A stretch of DNA of 64,000 nucleotides from DASRDS01 sp035570055. Its GTDB lineage: Bacteria; Gemmatimonadota; Gemmatimonadetes; Gemmatimonadales; Gemmatimonadaceae. The DNA is taken from the NCBI GenBank assembly GCA_035570055.1, contig DATMLM010000089.1, forward strand, positions 62,001-126,000. Direction: 5' to 3'. The stretch's first letter is position 1; each line of letters opens with the position of its first letter. This document shows positions 1 to 8,872 of this stretch, one piece after another. Made by a program: the position numbers and the translations under genes. Under the pieces are notes generated by a model that saw only the letters and a list, made by a program, of their open reading frames with translations, was not told the DNA's origin and made no database searches.

Positions 1-2
1 TC

Positions 3-1658
3 CAGAAGTACTCGACGATCATTCACGAGGATGACGATCGGCGCTATGTCATCGACCGGAACGTCGTGATCGGGACCGCGTGCGCCGCCATTGTCGTGCG
101 GCCGAGGTCCGCCACGGGAAAGCTGCCCACCTTACTCCAATTCAGCATTTACAACCCGCTGATGAGCGAGGCACGGCGCACCGCCGCGCATGGCTACGTC
201 GGCGTCGAGGCCGAGCCGCGCGGGAAGCAGTGCGCGCCCGGTTCACCCGCGCCGTACGAGAACGACGGCCCCGATGCCGTGACGGTGATCGACTGGATCG
301 CCGAGCAGCCGTGGAGCGACGGCCGGGTGGGCATGTACGGCGGGAGCTACAACGGCGGCGCGCAGTGGGCAGCCGCGAAACGCATGCCCAAGGCGCTCAA
401 GGCGATCATGCCCCAGGCGCCGGTGGCGCCGGGCATCGACGTGCCCATGGAGGGCAACGTCGCCTGGATGTTCGTATATCCGTGGACGTTCTATACACTG
501 AACGGGAAAGCCAATGACACCGCCGTGTACAACGATCGCGCCCGATGGCAGCGATTGGATCACGACTGGTACGTCAGCGGTCGCGCGTTCCGCGATCACG
601 ATAAGATCGACGGGACGCCCAATCCCTTCTTCGATCGCTGGCTCGATCATCCGGATTACGATGCCTACTGGCAGGCGATGATCCCGTACCGGGATGAATT
701 CGCGAAAGTGAACGTCGCAGTGCTCCAGACCGCCGGATACTACTTCGGTGGGCCCGGGGCGGCGCTCTATTATTTCAGCGAGCACCACAAGTACAATCCG
801 CGCGCCGAGCACTACCTCGTGATCGGGCCCTATGATCATTTTCGGGCGCAAAGTGGGCCGGATACGAACGTCATCGCGGGCTATCACCTCGACCCGGTCG
901 CGATGGTCGATCTCAGAGAGCTTCGGTATCAATGGTTCGATTACATCTTCAAGAACGCGCCCAAGCCTGCGCTGCTCCAGAGTGCCGTGAACTACGAGGT
1001 CATGGGTGCGAATGTCTGGAAGCACTCTCCCACTGTCGCGGCCATGTCCGCCGGCACACATCGCATCCCGCTGACCGCGGCCACGCAGACCGTAGATCTC
1101 GCGGACCGGAGCGACGTCGATCGGGTTTCCCCCGGTGGTGGCATCGTCGATACCGTCATCGACACGTGGAATAGCGTGAAGACGGTCAGCGCGCCCTTCG
1201 CCACGGCAACCGAAGTCAGCGGGCTCTTCTCCGGGTCATTGGACTTCATCACAAACAAGAAAGATTTCGACCTCCAGGTGCAATTGTACGAGCTGACGTC
1301 AAAAGGCGAATACGTTCAACTCGCACCCTACTGGTCCCGCGCGAGTTATGTCGGTGACTTGAGCCAGCGGCGCCTGTTGACTCCCGGGAAGCGAACACAT
1401 CTCGAGTTTACGAGCGGCCGCCTCATGAGCCGCCAGATGGAGCCCGGCAGCCGGATCGTCATCGTGCTCAGCATCATCAAGGAACCCGGCCGCCAGATCA
1501 ACTTCGGCACCGGAAAAGATGTCAACGACGAGACGGTCGCTGATGGAAGGGAGCCGCTCACCATCCAGTGGTTCGGCGACAGCTTTATTGACGTGCCAGT
1601 GAGTCCAGCACGCCCGTCAAGCGTGTCCACGGCGTCGCGGCCACGTGCATCCCAATGA
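3..1658 (+). CDS. CocE/NonD family hydrolase, 5'-partial
   Basis: This is the C-terminal part of an X-prolyl dipeptidyl-peptidase-like/acyl hydrolase (alpha/beta fold). The reading frame is open to the left edge of the window, so the GTG at 66 is not the real start. A nucleophile elbow reading GGSYNG lies around base 345 (serine codon 345-347), preceded by the family segment GVEAEPRG and an acidic region before IDWIAEQPW. A likely catalytic histidine is in YDHF (codon 837-839). The C-terminal half resembles the jelly-roll domain of the PepX C-terminal family. The place where relatives carry the catalytic Asp (usually GWYD) reads GYYFGG here, so the triad may be altered. The enzyme is probably secreted, but the N-terminus is outside the window, so this cannot be checked. 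The exact substrate is unknown. Confidence 0.88.
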   Translation, partial: QKYSTIIHEDDDRRYVIDRNVVIGTACAAIVVRPRSATGKLPTLLQFSIYNPLMSEARRTAAHGYVGVEAEPRGKQCAPGSPAPYENDGPDAVTVIDWIAEQPWSDGRVGMYGGSYNGGAQWAAAKRMPKALKAIMPQAPVAPGIDVPMEGNVAWMFVYPWTFYTLNGKANDTAVYNDRARWQRLDHDWYVSGRAFRDHDKIDGTPNPFFDRWLDHPDYDAYWQAMIPYRDEFAKVNVAVLQTAGYYFGGPGAALYYFSEHHKYNPRAEHYLVIGPYDHFRAQSGPDTNVIAGYHLDPVAMVDLRELRYQWFDYIFKNAPKPALLQSAVNYEVMGANVWKHSPTVAAMSAGTHRIPLTAATQTVDLADRSDVDRVSPGGGIVDTVIDTWNSVKTVSAPFATATEVSGLFSGSLDFITNKKDFDLQVQLYELTSKGEYVQLAPYWSRASYVGDLSQRRLLTPGKRTHLEFTSGRLMSRQMEPGSRIVIVLSIIKEPGRQINFGTGKDVNDETVADGREPLTIQWFGDSFIDVPVSPARPSSVSTASRPRASQ

Positions 1659-1800
1659 ACGTGTCCGGCGTGAACCCTTCGCGCTTGACGGCGTTGACGA
1701 CCTCGATCGCTGTCTGAGGAAACGATAAGGCCGACGGATAGAGCTGGACCCACGGTATCGCCCGGTCGTGCCTGACCAGAACAATATTCAGGGGATGCGG
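1585..1800 (-). pseudogene. C-terminal remnant of a metallo-beta-lactamase-like gene
   Basis: Read on the minus strand, this stretch encodes about 70 residues that look like a genuine protein end, including VQLYPSALSFPQTAIEVVNA and IGMHVAATPWTRL, closed by a TAA. The pattern recalls the C-termini of secreted MBL-fold hydrolases. Upstream of about 1800 the frame continues open but turns into antisense of the histidine kinase gene and no longer looks like protein. The N-terminal MBL domain with its metal motif is absent. It overlaps the last 74 bases of the CocE-type gene. I infer a decayed gene left by a deletion or rearrangement. The family assignment is tentative. Confidence 0.45.
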
Positions 1801-1899
1801 CGCGGGTGGCGGCGACCCGCGTACGGCGAGCGGCGAAGCGGCCGCCGCACACGGTGACCATGAGTGGCTCTTAAGAGGGCTCGGTCGCAGATTAGTCCC

Positions 1900-2916
1900 A
1901 TGCGGCGAAGGGCAATAACGGCGCTTTGGATCGCTGGTGCATGCGCCACCGTCGGAGTTCTGTCGGGCGTGCACCAGTATTACACGAATATCGCCGAGGG
2001 CGAGCCCAACGTCGTCTGGAGCGACACGCTGGTCCGACAGCTGGTCTACTGGTTCGCCTGGGGCGCGATCATGCCCCTGATCCTGTGGCTCACCAGCCGG
2101 CCGCGGGTCGCGGTCCTCGTCCTCGCCGCCGTGCCGATTTGCGTCGCGCGAGTCGCGGCGGCCTACGCGATCCGTTGGCTGTTCGTGCCCGGGCTGGCCC
2201 TCGAGCCACACGGGTTCGTGCTCTACACTCGCGCCTGGCTGCGCATCGATCTCATTACGTACACCGCCGTGGTCTCGGCGATGGTCGCGGTCGGGCACTG
2301 GCGTAAAGGGCGGGAAGCCGAAGTGCAGCTATCCGAGGCGCGACTGCGTGCGCTCCAGATGCAGATTCATCCGCATTTTCTGTTCAACACCTTGAACACG
2401 ATCGCGATGCTGATCCGCACCGCGAATCCCGCTCGCGCCCTGACCGTGCTGGCCGAGCTCGGCGATCTGTTACGGCAGATGCTCGATGACGACCCGGGAC
2501 TCGAGGTGCCCTTGCGCGAGGAGCTGCGATTCCTCGAAGGGTATCTCGGCATCGAGCGCGCGCGGTTCTCCGACCGGCTGCGTGTGACGATGACGGTCGA
2601 GCCGCAGGCGCTCGACGCGCACGTACCGCGATTCGTGCTGCAGCCGCTGGTCGAGAACGCGATTCGCCACGGCATCGCCAAGCGTGTAGCCAGCGGCGTC
2701 CTCACGATCACCGGCGCGCGCGTCGGATCGAGCCTGTCGCTAGTGGTCTCCGACGATGGTCCGGGCCCCGCGGTCGACTCGTCCGATGGCGTAGGGCTCG
2801 CCAACACTCGGGAACGACTCCGGCATCTCTACGGAGCGGGGGCGGTCCTCTCGTTGACCCAGGCGTCCGGCGGGGGCGCCGTGGCCAGTATTACGCTGCC
2901 GTGGCACACGTCCTGA
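1900..2916 (+). CDS. LytS/YehU-type sensor histidine kinase
   Basis: This is the membrane sensor kinase of a two-component system. About four hydrophobic segments occupy the first 150 residues. They are followed by the His_kinase domain typical of the LytS family, with QIHPHFLFNTLN carrying the likely phosphorylated histidine (codon 2374-2376), and an HATPase domain with VENAIRHGI, SDDGPGP and GVGLANTRERL. The ATG at 1900 is preferred; an in-frame GTG at 1864 would add 12 unlikely residues. The gene overlaps the response regulator start by 16 bases, so the two are translated as a pair. The signal sensed is not evident. No long extracellular sensor domain is present, so sensing probably occurs within the membrane part. 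Confidence 0.92.
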   Translation: MRRRAITALWIAGACATVGVLSGVHQYYTNIAEGEPNVVWSDTLVRQLVYWFAWGAIMPLILWLTSRPRVAVLVLAAVPICVARVAAAYAIRWLFVPGLALEPHGFVLYTRAWLRIDLITYTAVVSAMVAVGHWRKGREAEVQLSEARLRALQMQIHPHFLFNTLNTIAMLIRTANPARALTVLAELGDLLRQMLDDDPGLEVPLREELRFLEGYLGIERARFSDRLRVTMTVEPQALDAHVPRFVLQPLVENAIRHGIAKRVASGVLTITGARVGSSLSLVVSDDGPGPAVDSSDGVGLANTRERLRHLYGAGAVLSLTQASGGGAVASITLPWHTS

Positions 2917-3653
2917 AAGTCGTCATCGTCGACGACGAGCCGATCGCGCGCGAGGGCCTGCGCGCGCTGCTCGCGGGCGACCGCGACGTCGAGGTGGCGG
3001 CCGAGTGCGGCGACGGCGCGAGCGCGGTCGAGGCGATCCGCCGGACGAGGCCCGACATCGTGTTTCTCGACGTGCAGATGCCGGATGTCGACGGATTCGA
3101 CGTCCTCCGCGAGCTCGCGGGCGAGCCGCTCCCTGCCGTCGTGTTCGTGACCGCGTATGACAAGTACGCCCTGCGGGCGTTCGACGTCCACGCGGTCGAC
3201 TATCTGCTCAAGCCGTTTCATGACGAGCGGTTCGCCGAGGCGCTCGCCAGGGCGAAGGCTCGCCGCGGCGAGGATATGACCGGCCGGATCACGCGGCTGC
3301 TCGACGAGCGGCGGCCGAAGGTGATGCGCGTGCTCGTCAAGACCGGCGGCCGCGTGTTGTTCTTGCGGGCCGACGAGATCGACTGGATCGAAGCGGCCGA
3401 TTATTACGTGAAGCTCCACATTGCCGGCAAAGTGCACATGCTCCGCGAGTCGATGGCCGCGCTCGAGGCGCGGCTCGACCCCGAGCTCTTCTTCCGCGTG
3501 CACCGGTCCGCGATCGTGAACCTGGAGCGCGTGCGGGAGCTGCAGCCATTCTCCCGGCGCGAGCATGTACTGGTCCTTCGCGACGGGACACGGCTGCGGC
3601 TGACGCGGAGCCGCCGTGAGCGCTTGGCCGCGCTCCTCGGCCAACGCCTGTAG
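2901..3653 (+). CDS. LytTR-family response regulator
   Basis: This is the cognate regulator of the kinase just upstream. The N-terminal receiver domain has acidic residues in IVDDEP, the phosphoacceptor Asp57 in VFLDVQMP, and the conserved lysine in LLKPF. The C-terminal LytTR DNA-binding domain (about residues 145-245) contains DWIEAADYYVKLH and the FFRVHRSAIVNL segment that characterises this family. Length (250 aa) is typical. Such regulators usually bind paired direct repeats near promoters of exported or membrane functions. The target here is unknown; the divergent and downstream genes are candidates only. Confidence 0.95.
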   Translation: MAHVLKVVIVDDEPIAREGLRALLAGDRDVEVAAECGDGASAVEAIRRTRPDIVFLDVQMPDVDGFDVLRELAGEPLPAVVFVTAYDKYALRAFDVHAVDYLLKPFHDERFAEALARAKARRGEDMTGRITRLLDERRPKVMRVLVKTGGRVLFLRADEIDWIEAADYYVKLHIAGKVHMLRESMAALEARLDPELFFRVHRSAIVNLERVRELQPFSRREHVLVLRDGTRLRLTRSRRERLAALLGQRL

Positions 3654-3659
3654 GCGGAG

Positions 3660-4175
3660 CTATTGCAACTGCGGCACGCTGCGGGCCAGACCCTGCCGCA
3701 TCATTTCCTTGTTCTTATCCGTGAGCATTTTGCCCGGCGGGGACGTGGCGAGCCCGCCGCCGCCGTTCTGTCCATGGAGCTCGGTGTTTCCCAAGCCCGT
3801 TCGGTTGTGCAGAGACTCGTGGAACGCGAGCCGCCCGTACGCGTCGTCCTTCACCATGCTCGGCTTGCCGCTGATCACCATGTGCTTGTAAAACTCCGAG
3901 CCGGTCACGTGATTGCGCGTCCGCGTGTGCCCGCCGGCATCGCCACGGATCGCCGCTCCCGGCCACTGCGCTTCGATGTACGAGCCGTCGATGTCGGGCA
4001 CGAAATGCAGGATCAGCGTATCCGAGGGGTCGCTATCTCCCCACGACACGGTCGCGCCATCGCTCGTGCCCTGAAAGACTTGCGTGAACAGGCTCTGAAT
4101 TGCCGTCTGGAGCCTTTTCTTCAGATTATCGGATGAGCTCGTGTGGTCGACGAGCTTGACGGTGAAGTTGGCCAT
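3660..4175 (-). CDS. Hypothetical HExxH protein, putative metalloprotease-like
   Basis: This 171-residue protein has no signal peptide that I can recognise. Its notable feature is H119-E120-S-L-H123 in the context LAFHESLHNRTG, a zincin-type HExxH signature, with a further histidine at 134 (TELHGQ) followed by a glycine run that could supply a third ligand. The N-terminal part (TVKLVDHTSSSDNLKKR) is polar and of unknown fold. The gene lies tail to tail with the LytTR regulator (6-base gap) and 22 bases downstream of the M14 peptidase gene, in the same direction, so the two could be co-transcribed. Enzymatic activity is an inference from the motif only. Confidence 0.7.
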   Translation of the reverse strand: MANFTVKLVDHTSSSDNLKKRLQTAIQSLFTQVFQGTSDGATVSWGDSDPSDTLILHFVPDIDGSYIEAQWPGAAIRGDAGGHTRTRNHVTGSEFYKHMVISGKPSMVKDDAYGRLAFHESLHNRTGLGNTELHGQNGGGGLATSPPGKMLTDKNKEMMRQGLARSVPQLQ

Positions 4176-4197
4176 GATCCACCATAACTAGGGTGCC

Positions 4198-7107
4198 TCA
4201 TCTCACGTCGAGCTTCCGCCCCGCGTTCAGGTTGTCGAAGTTCAGCATCGCGTTGTACACGAGGAAGTACGAGCCGACGGTCTCACCCCGATAGATCGGA
4301 TTAATCGCGAACAACACGACGTGCCCCTTCTCGACCGGCACGTCGACGACCATCGGATGCTCGGCGATCTCGCCGCCGCCGTCGAGCAGGCCCGAGACGA
4401 GCAGCGATTTCTTGTCCGCGAACCGGAGCGCGACCCGCGGGCGCTGGTCGGGTGGGATGATGTTGACCGGCCGGCGTTCCTGCTCCTCGGTAATCGGCGC
4501 GGCCATCCATGCCTCGGTCGACGGCGCGGGGATCGCCGCATTCGCCGTATCCATCGCCGGTCGACCTTGGACTACGTCGGGGTCATCCGCCGTTCCGCGC
4601 CCTGTCCCGCGGGCGCTGTCGCCACCGAAGCGCCGGAACCGGGATCCACGGACGTTCGAGAGTCCGAAGCTCTCGCCTTGCTCCGTGTAGACGGCGAGGC
4701 CATCGTGGATTCCATACGTGATCGGGCTGGCATCGTCGACGATCTTGGTTCTCAACACGCTCCCGACCACATGTCCATGTGGTGGGTCATTCACGAAGAC
4801 TCCGTTCGTGAGGCCATACTGGGTCGCGAGGTCCGTGAACGTGCCAGCGGTGACGACCACGCCGCCGTGCGCGACAAAGCTCTGCAGATGCTCCAAACCC
4901 TGCCAGCCGAGCCCAGGGCGGATGTCATCGGTCTCGGCCCATGCACCGATGTTCGGCGTCAGCGTCGTGTGCTTCCATGGCATCGGGTTTCGCCACATCG
5001 GAAGCCCCTCGATGATCGAGGCCACGCTCGCCTCCGATGGTGGCAGCAGGATCACATCGTACTTGGCGCTCAAGTCCGGTTCTTTTGCGATCTCCTGCGT
5101 ACTGATATACGCGTACGGGATCTCGGCGAAGTCCAACGTCTGGCGCCACCATCCTTCGTCCTGCGTGTCGAGCCACGTATGCACGAGGGCGACGCGCGCA
5201 GCGCGAGCCGGATGCGTCTTCACTGACGGCGCCGTGGTCACCGCATACGCAGTCAGCCCCAGTGCTTTGACGGCATCACCGAGCCCCGGAGCGTTTTTCA
5301 CGATGAACGAGCCGCGGTTGAACGCCTTCCCGGCGATGCGAAACGTGTCCTCGGCCACCGCGATGTCGGCGGTTTTCAATCGATACCGCAACGTCACCAG
5401 TGCATTGTCACCGTTGTGATTGATCACGTACGTCGTGCCAGATCCCACAGCGCCACCGGGCGCGCGGATGGTATCAGTCACCTTCTGGTTGGCGACATTG
5501 AGCACCGCGGGATCGGTCACGCGGACGGCTTCGACCGCGAACAGCTCGGGGAAGGTCCACCCGGTGTCGTCATACGGTGTCTTTTGCGGATCGCTCGGGC
5601 TCCAGTACTGGTAGTCGAGCAATGCGTCAGCGATGCGCGAGTAGGGCTGGTCCATGCGGACGATGTAGCTGCCCGAGGGGAACGTGCGCGTGGTATCGCC
5701 TTTGGACTTATGGACGGATACGGTGAACGCGCTCGTCGAGCGGGCAATTTCGACATGCTGTTTCTGCAGAACGCGCAGCAGCTCGGCCTGGGTCCCAAGC
5801 CGCGGATCGTCAGCTGGCAGGACGTACGCGGCGGGCCCTTCGGTGTGAGCCTTGAGGATCGACCGCTTGCTCTTCTCGTAGTAGTTCTCGAGAAACTGAT
5901 GCCGGTTGCTGGCGAAATAGCTGAGTGAGACCAGAAGCCCGGTCTCTTCATAGTTGTTGTTATCCCGCATCGACCACTTCACCCGCGGCAGCGGGGGATT
6001 CTGGCGATACCAGGTCCGGATGGTCTCACTCGGGTCGAGCGTTCGCTCCTCGGTCTCCGGCATGGCATTGCCGAACGTCTCATACAGACGGCTGATGCCA
6101 TTGTGCGTGGCCGCCATGAACATGAGGTAGCCGGGCGACCAAGTGTCGAAGTCGCCGTGCGCGAACACGCCGGGCATCCCGAACCGCGTCATCTCCTGCA
6201 CGTTGTTCCAGCCGATCATCTGCCACTCGTTCGTGAGCAGCGGATCGAGCCAAGCGTTATACGGCCCATCACCGACCGTATTGTCGTAGAGATACGGCAC
6301 GGACTCGTGGAGGTCATGCAAAACTTGCGCGTGCCAGTCCAGATACGTGTTCAATACGTTTTGCGAGAGCTTGAGCGTCAACGCCATGGCGTCGCGATTA
6401 TTGTCGTGGGCGACGTAATGGCCCCAATACAGCAAACTGGGATACGTCTCTCCCGGATGCGCGGCGTGCCAGCGCGACAGATCGACCATGCGATCGCGCC
6501 CATCGACTTCGACGATCGGCGTGATCAATGTGATCAGATGGTCCCGGATGTTTTTGACATAGGGCCCCTCGTCGACCGCGAGCCGATACGCCAGCTCCAT
6601 GAGCGCTGACGGCGCGCCGGATTCGGTCGAGTGGATCGTCCCGGTGATGTAGTAAATCGGTGTCGTCGAGTCGACGAGCGCGGCCGCCCGATGGTCGTCC
6701 ATGCCGATCGTGCGCGGATCGCCGAGCTGTGCGAGTCGTGCGCGATTCGCGTCGAGGCTGGCCATGAGCGCCTCCGACGCCACGGCGACGGCGACCATCT
6801 CCCTACCTTCCTCGGTCTTGCCGATCGAGAACACGCGCACGCGCGGCGTGGCGGCCGCGAGCTTTCGCATGTACGCGTACACGTCTGTCGAATACGGGAG
6901 TTTCGACGGCGAGCCGGCGATGTCGCCGAGCACGGATTGCGGCGTCGGGACCGTGGACGAGGCCGGGAGATAGTCCACGAGTGGCGACGTGAAGAACGGC
7001 GCGGTCGTGTACTCGTGGATTTTCTTGGTGTAGGCCGAGTCGATCGGCTGGGCCGCGGCGTGGGAAGCCACCGCGGCGAGGAGCCCGAAAATGGCGAAGC
7101 GTGACAT
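4198..7107 (-). CDS. Secreted M14 family zinc carboxypeptidase
   Basis: This 969-residue protein begins with a signal peptide (MSRFAIFGLLAAVASHAAA). The M14 domain has the HxxE zinc motif in TGTIHSTESGAP and downstream elements PIVEVDGRDRM and HDLHESVPYLYDNT, as in the large subfamily of bacterial M14 peptidases with a C-terminal glutamine-amidotransferase-like extension. The second half includes VVVTAGTFTDLA and YDVILLPPSE, which fit such an extension. The ATG at 7107 is chosen over an upstream TTG at 7116. It is transcribed divergently from the FkbM-like gene, with about 60 bases between them. The likely role is degradation of peptides or cell-wall-derived substrates outside the cytoplasm. 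Confidence 0.9.
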   Translation of the reverse strand: MSRFAIFGLLAAVASHAAAQPIDSAYTKKIHEYTTAPFFTSPLVDYLPASSTVPTPQSVLGDIAGSPSKLPYSTDVYAYMRKLAAATPRVRVFSIGKTEEGREMVAVAVASEALMASLDANRARLAQLGDPRTIGMDDHRAAALVDSTTPIYYITGTIHSTESGAPSALMELAYRLAVDEGPYVKNIRDHLITLITPIVEVDGRDRMVDLSRWHAAHPGETYPSLLYWGHYVAHDNNRDAMALTLKLSQNVLNTYLDWHAQVLHDLHESVPYLYDNTVGDGPYNAWLDPLLTNEWQMIGWNNVQEMTRFGMPGVFAHGDFDTWSPGYLMFMAATHNGISRLYETFGNAMPETEERTLDPSETIRTWYRQNPPLPRVKWSMRDNNNYEETGLLVSLSYFASNRHQFLENYYEKSKRSILKAHTEGPAAYVLPADDPRLGTQAELLRVLQKQHVEIARSTSAFTVSVHKSKGDTTRTFPSGSYIVRMDQPYSRIADALLDYQYWSPSDPQKTPYDDTGWTFPELFAVEAVRVTDPAVLNVANQKVTDTIRAPGGAVGSGTTYVINHNGDNALVTLRYRLKTADIAVAEDTFRIAGKAFNRGSFIVKNAPGLGDAVKALGLTAYAVTTAPSVKTHPARAARVALVHTWLDTQDEGWWRQTLDFAEIPYAYISTQEIAKEPDLSAKYDVILLPPSEASVASIIEGLPMWRNPMPWKHTTLTPNIGAWAETDDIRPGLGWQGLEHLQSFVAHGGVVVTAGTFTDLATQYGLTNGVFVNDPPHGHVVGSVLRTKIVDDASPITYGIHDGLAVYTEQGESFGLSNVRGSRFRRFGGDSARGTGRGTADDPDVVQGRPAMDTANAAIPAPSTEAWMAAPITEEQERRPVNIIPPDQRPRVALRFADKKSLLVSGLLDGGGEIAEHPMVVDVPVEKGHVVLFAINPIYRGETVGSYFLVYNAMLNFDNLNAGRKLDVR

Positions 7108-7169
7108 GGCGAACAATGTACTGGTCCGGGCCGTGTTCTTTCCAACCTTTCGTGATCGGCGTGCGACTT

Positions 7170-8099
7170 ATGGGGATGCTCCTAAGCGTTGTCCTCGTCA
7201 TCGCCGCCCTGCTGGCCGGGGTCGTCGCCTATGCGGCCGCGATCCATCACCGCCTCGGCCGCATGAAGCATCTGCTGCGCGTGCGTGCCGAGCGACTCCA
7301 AAAGGACCTCATCGTCGCGACGCTGCTCGAAGGCAAACGATACTGCGACCCGCGCCATCTGTGCCGGTTCGAGGCACAGGTGTACTCGCAACACGGCGAG
7401 GACGGCATCCTCTCCGAGATCCTGAGCCGGATCGGCGAGACCAATCGCGTGTTCGTCGAGATCGGCTCCGGGGATGGCCACGAGAATAACACCCGTTATC
7501 GTCTCGACCAAGGTTGGTCCGGGTTTTGGTTCGACGCGGACGAGGAGAACGTTCGCCGCTCACGATTGGCCGCGCCCGACACGCGCGTGCGCGCCGTCCA
7601 CGCGCGCATGACCACGGAGAATGTCGCGCACCTCATGCGCGACCACGCCGTGCCCGTGGCGTTCGACCTCCTCTCCCTCGACATCGACCGTAACACCACG
7701 CACATCTGGCGCGCGCTCGGCCATCTGGCACCTCGCGTCGTCGTGGTTGAGTACAATGCGTCGATTCCACGGGACGACGTGTGGGAAGTCGACTATCGCG
7801 CCGATGCCGAGTGGGACGGATCGCTGCGCTTCGGGGCCAGCCTGAGAGCCGTCCAGGCGCTCGGCGAGTCGCTCGGATTCGTCCTCGTGGCGTGCGACCT
7901 GAGCGGGTCCAACGCGTTCCTCGTGCGGCGTGAGCTCGTGGACGACCAGTTCGTCGGGCCGTTCACCGCCCGGGCGCTGTATGAGCCGCCGCGCTACTAT
8001 CTGACGGGTCGTCCCGGGCATCCCAGCCGGCTAAACTTCGAGCATGTGCCGGAACATCAAGGTTCTGTACAACTTCGATCCGCCCACGACGGACGATGA
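7170..8099 (+). CDS. Membrane-anchored FkbM-like methyltransferase-fold protein
   Basis: The protein opens with one hydrophobic helix (LLSVVLVIAALLAGVVAYA), followed by a cytoplasmic or periplasmic domain. A SAM-binding-like motif, VFVEIGSGDG, follows the segment YSQHGEDGILSEIL, a pairing seen in FkbM-related and DUF-type methyltransferase-fold proteins. LLSLDIDRNTTHIW and VVVVEYNASIP further match that group. The ATG at 7170 starts just before the membrane helix; earlier in-frame codons at 7101-7168 run into the divergent gene. The gene end overlaps the next gene (DUF2277) by 56 bases. The substrate is unknown. Confidence 0.75.
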   Translation: MGMLLSVVLVIAALLAGVVAYAAAIHHRLGRMKHLLRVRAERLQKDLIVATLLEGKRYCDPRHLCRFEAQVYSQHGEDGILSEILSRIGETNRVFVEIGSGDGHENNTRYRLDQGWSGFWFDADEENVRRSRLAAPDTRVRAVHARMTTENVAHLMRDHAVPVAFDLLSLDIDRNTTHIWRALGHLAPRVVVVEYNASIPRDDVWEVDYRADAEWDGSLRFGASLRAVQALGESLGFVLVACDLSGSNAFLVRRELVDDQFVGPFTARALYEPPRYYLTGRPGHPSRLNFEHVPEHQGSVQLRSAHDGR

Positions 8100-8313
8100 A
8101 GTGCGGGCGGCCTCCATCCAGTTCGTCCGCAAGGTCAGTGGCTTTACGAAGCCGTCGAAGGCCAACGAGGAGGCGTTTCAGCAGGCGATCGACCAGATCG
8201 CCACTGTCACGAGCCGTCTCCTGCACTCGCTCGAGACGCAAGCGCCGCCCAAGAACCGGGAAGAGGAGGCCGCCAAGGCGAAGGCCCGGGCGGCCACCCG
8301 ATTCGGGACCTAG
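8044..8313 (+). CDS. DUF2277 family protein
   Basis: This 89-residue protein matches the DUF2277 pattern throughout: an MCRNIK start, LYNFDPP, then an IQFVRKVSGF segment and a helical, basic C-terminus. The function of the family is not known. It begins inside the preceding gene (56-base overlap, different frame), and its last four bases overlap the end of the DinB-like gene on the other strand. Confidence 0.9.
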   Translation: MCRNIKVLYNFDPPTTDDEVRAASIQFVRKVSGFTKPSKANEEAFQQAIDQIATVTSRLLHSLETQAPPKNREEEAAKAKARAATRFGT

Positions 8314-8834
8314 CGACTCCCGGGTGGGACCACGTTGTTCATGCGCAGATATTCGATCATCTGCCCGTAGTGGTCCATTGCGTGGATGAGCGCCTCCTCG
8401 GCCAGCCCGAGGCGCGTCGCGTTGTCGATGAGCGGGGACTGCGGCGTGCCGGCGATCACGACGTTGCCCTCGTCGATGGTCGCCGCCGCCCGGTGGAGGG
8501 CAGCATACGACCCCCGCACATAGGCAACGATCTGCTCCTTCGTGCGGACGGTATCGGGCCCTTTCTCATCGCCGACATCAGCCGGCGGCTTTTCCCCGAG
8601 CATCGCTGAGGCCGCGATGTAGTTGAACGCGGCCAGATGCTTCGCCTGCTCCCCAAACGTCCGGACGTGATTGAACTCGCCGACGGTCGGCGTGAACGAG
8701 TACTTCACGGCGGGCATCGCCTCGATCACGGCGATCATTTGCGTCTCTTGCCGGCTGATCCAGTAGTCGGTGACCCGACTCGACGGGAGATGCGGCGGCT
8801 GGAGCAGCGCGAACATGAATACGAGATATGTCAT
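8310..8834 (-). CDS. DinB-like secreted protein
   Basis: This is a DinB/YfiT-like four-helix-bundle protein with a short hydrophobic leader (MTYLVFMFALLQ). The DinB pattern is seen in SRQETQMIAVIEAMPA, the histidine-bearing EFNHVRTFGEQAKHLAAFNY, and ALIHAMDHYGQMIEYLR. Those histidines are in the positions that bind a divalent metal in the family. An ATG at 8843 exists, but it lies inside the -10 element of a strong MerR-type promoter. The ATG at 8834 is therefore preferred, which puts the start codon one base or so after the predicted transcription start. Control by the neighbouring MerR protein is inferred from the operator. Confidence 0.85.
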   Translation of the reverse strand: MTYLVFMFALLQPPHLPSSRVTDYWISRQETQMIAVIEAMPAVKYSFTPTVGEFNHVRTFGEQAKHLAAFNYIAASAMLGEKPPADVGDEKGPDTVRTKEQIVAYVRGSYAALHRAAATIDEGNVVIAGTPQSPLIDNATRLGLAEEALIHAMDHYGQMIEYLRMNNVVPPGSR

Positions 8835-8841
8835 GGCCCGC

Positions 8842-8872
8842 ATGCTACACCTTCAAGTGCACTTGAAGTCAA
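8842..8872 (-). promoter_or_regulatory. MerR-type promoter/operator of the DinB-like gene
   Basis: On the minus strand a -35 hexamer TTGACT (8872-8867) and a -10 TAGCAT (8847-8842) are separated by 19 bases. The spacer is almost filled by a perfect palindrome, CTTCAAGTGCACTTGAAG (8851-8868). A 19-base spacer with a central dyad is the hallmark of promoters activated by MerR proteins through DNA untwisting. The -35 overlaps the last codons of the merR-like gene at 8869. Confidence 0.8.

Noticed and set aside
1585..2298. Full minus-strand gene of 237 residues
   Set aside because: Only the last 70 residues look like protein; the rest is antisense of the histidine kinase gene with biased, low-complexity composition.
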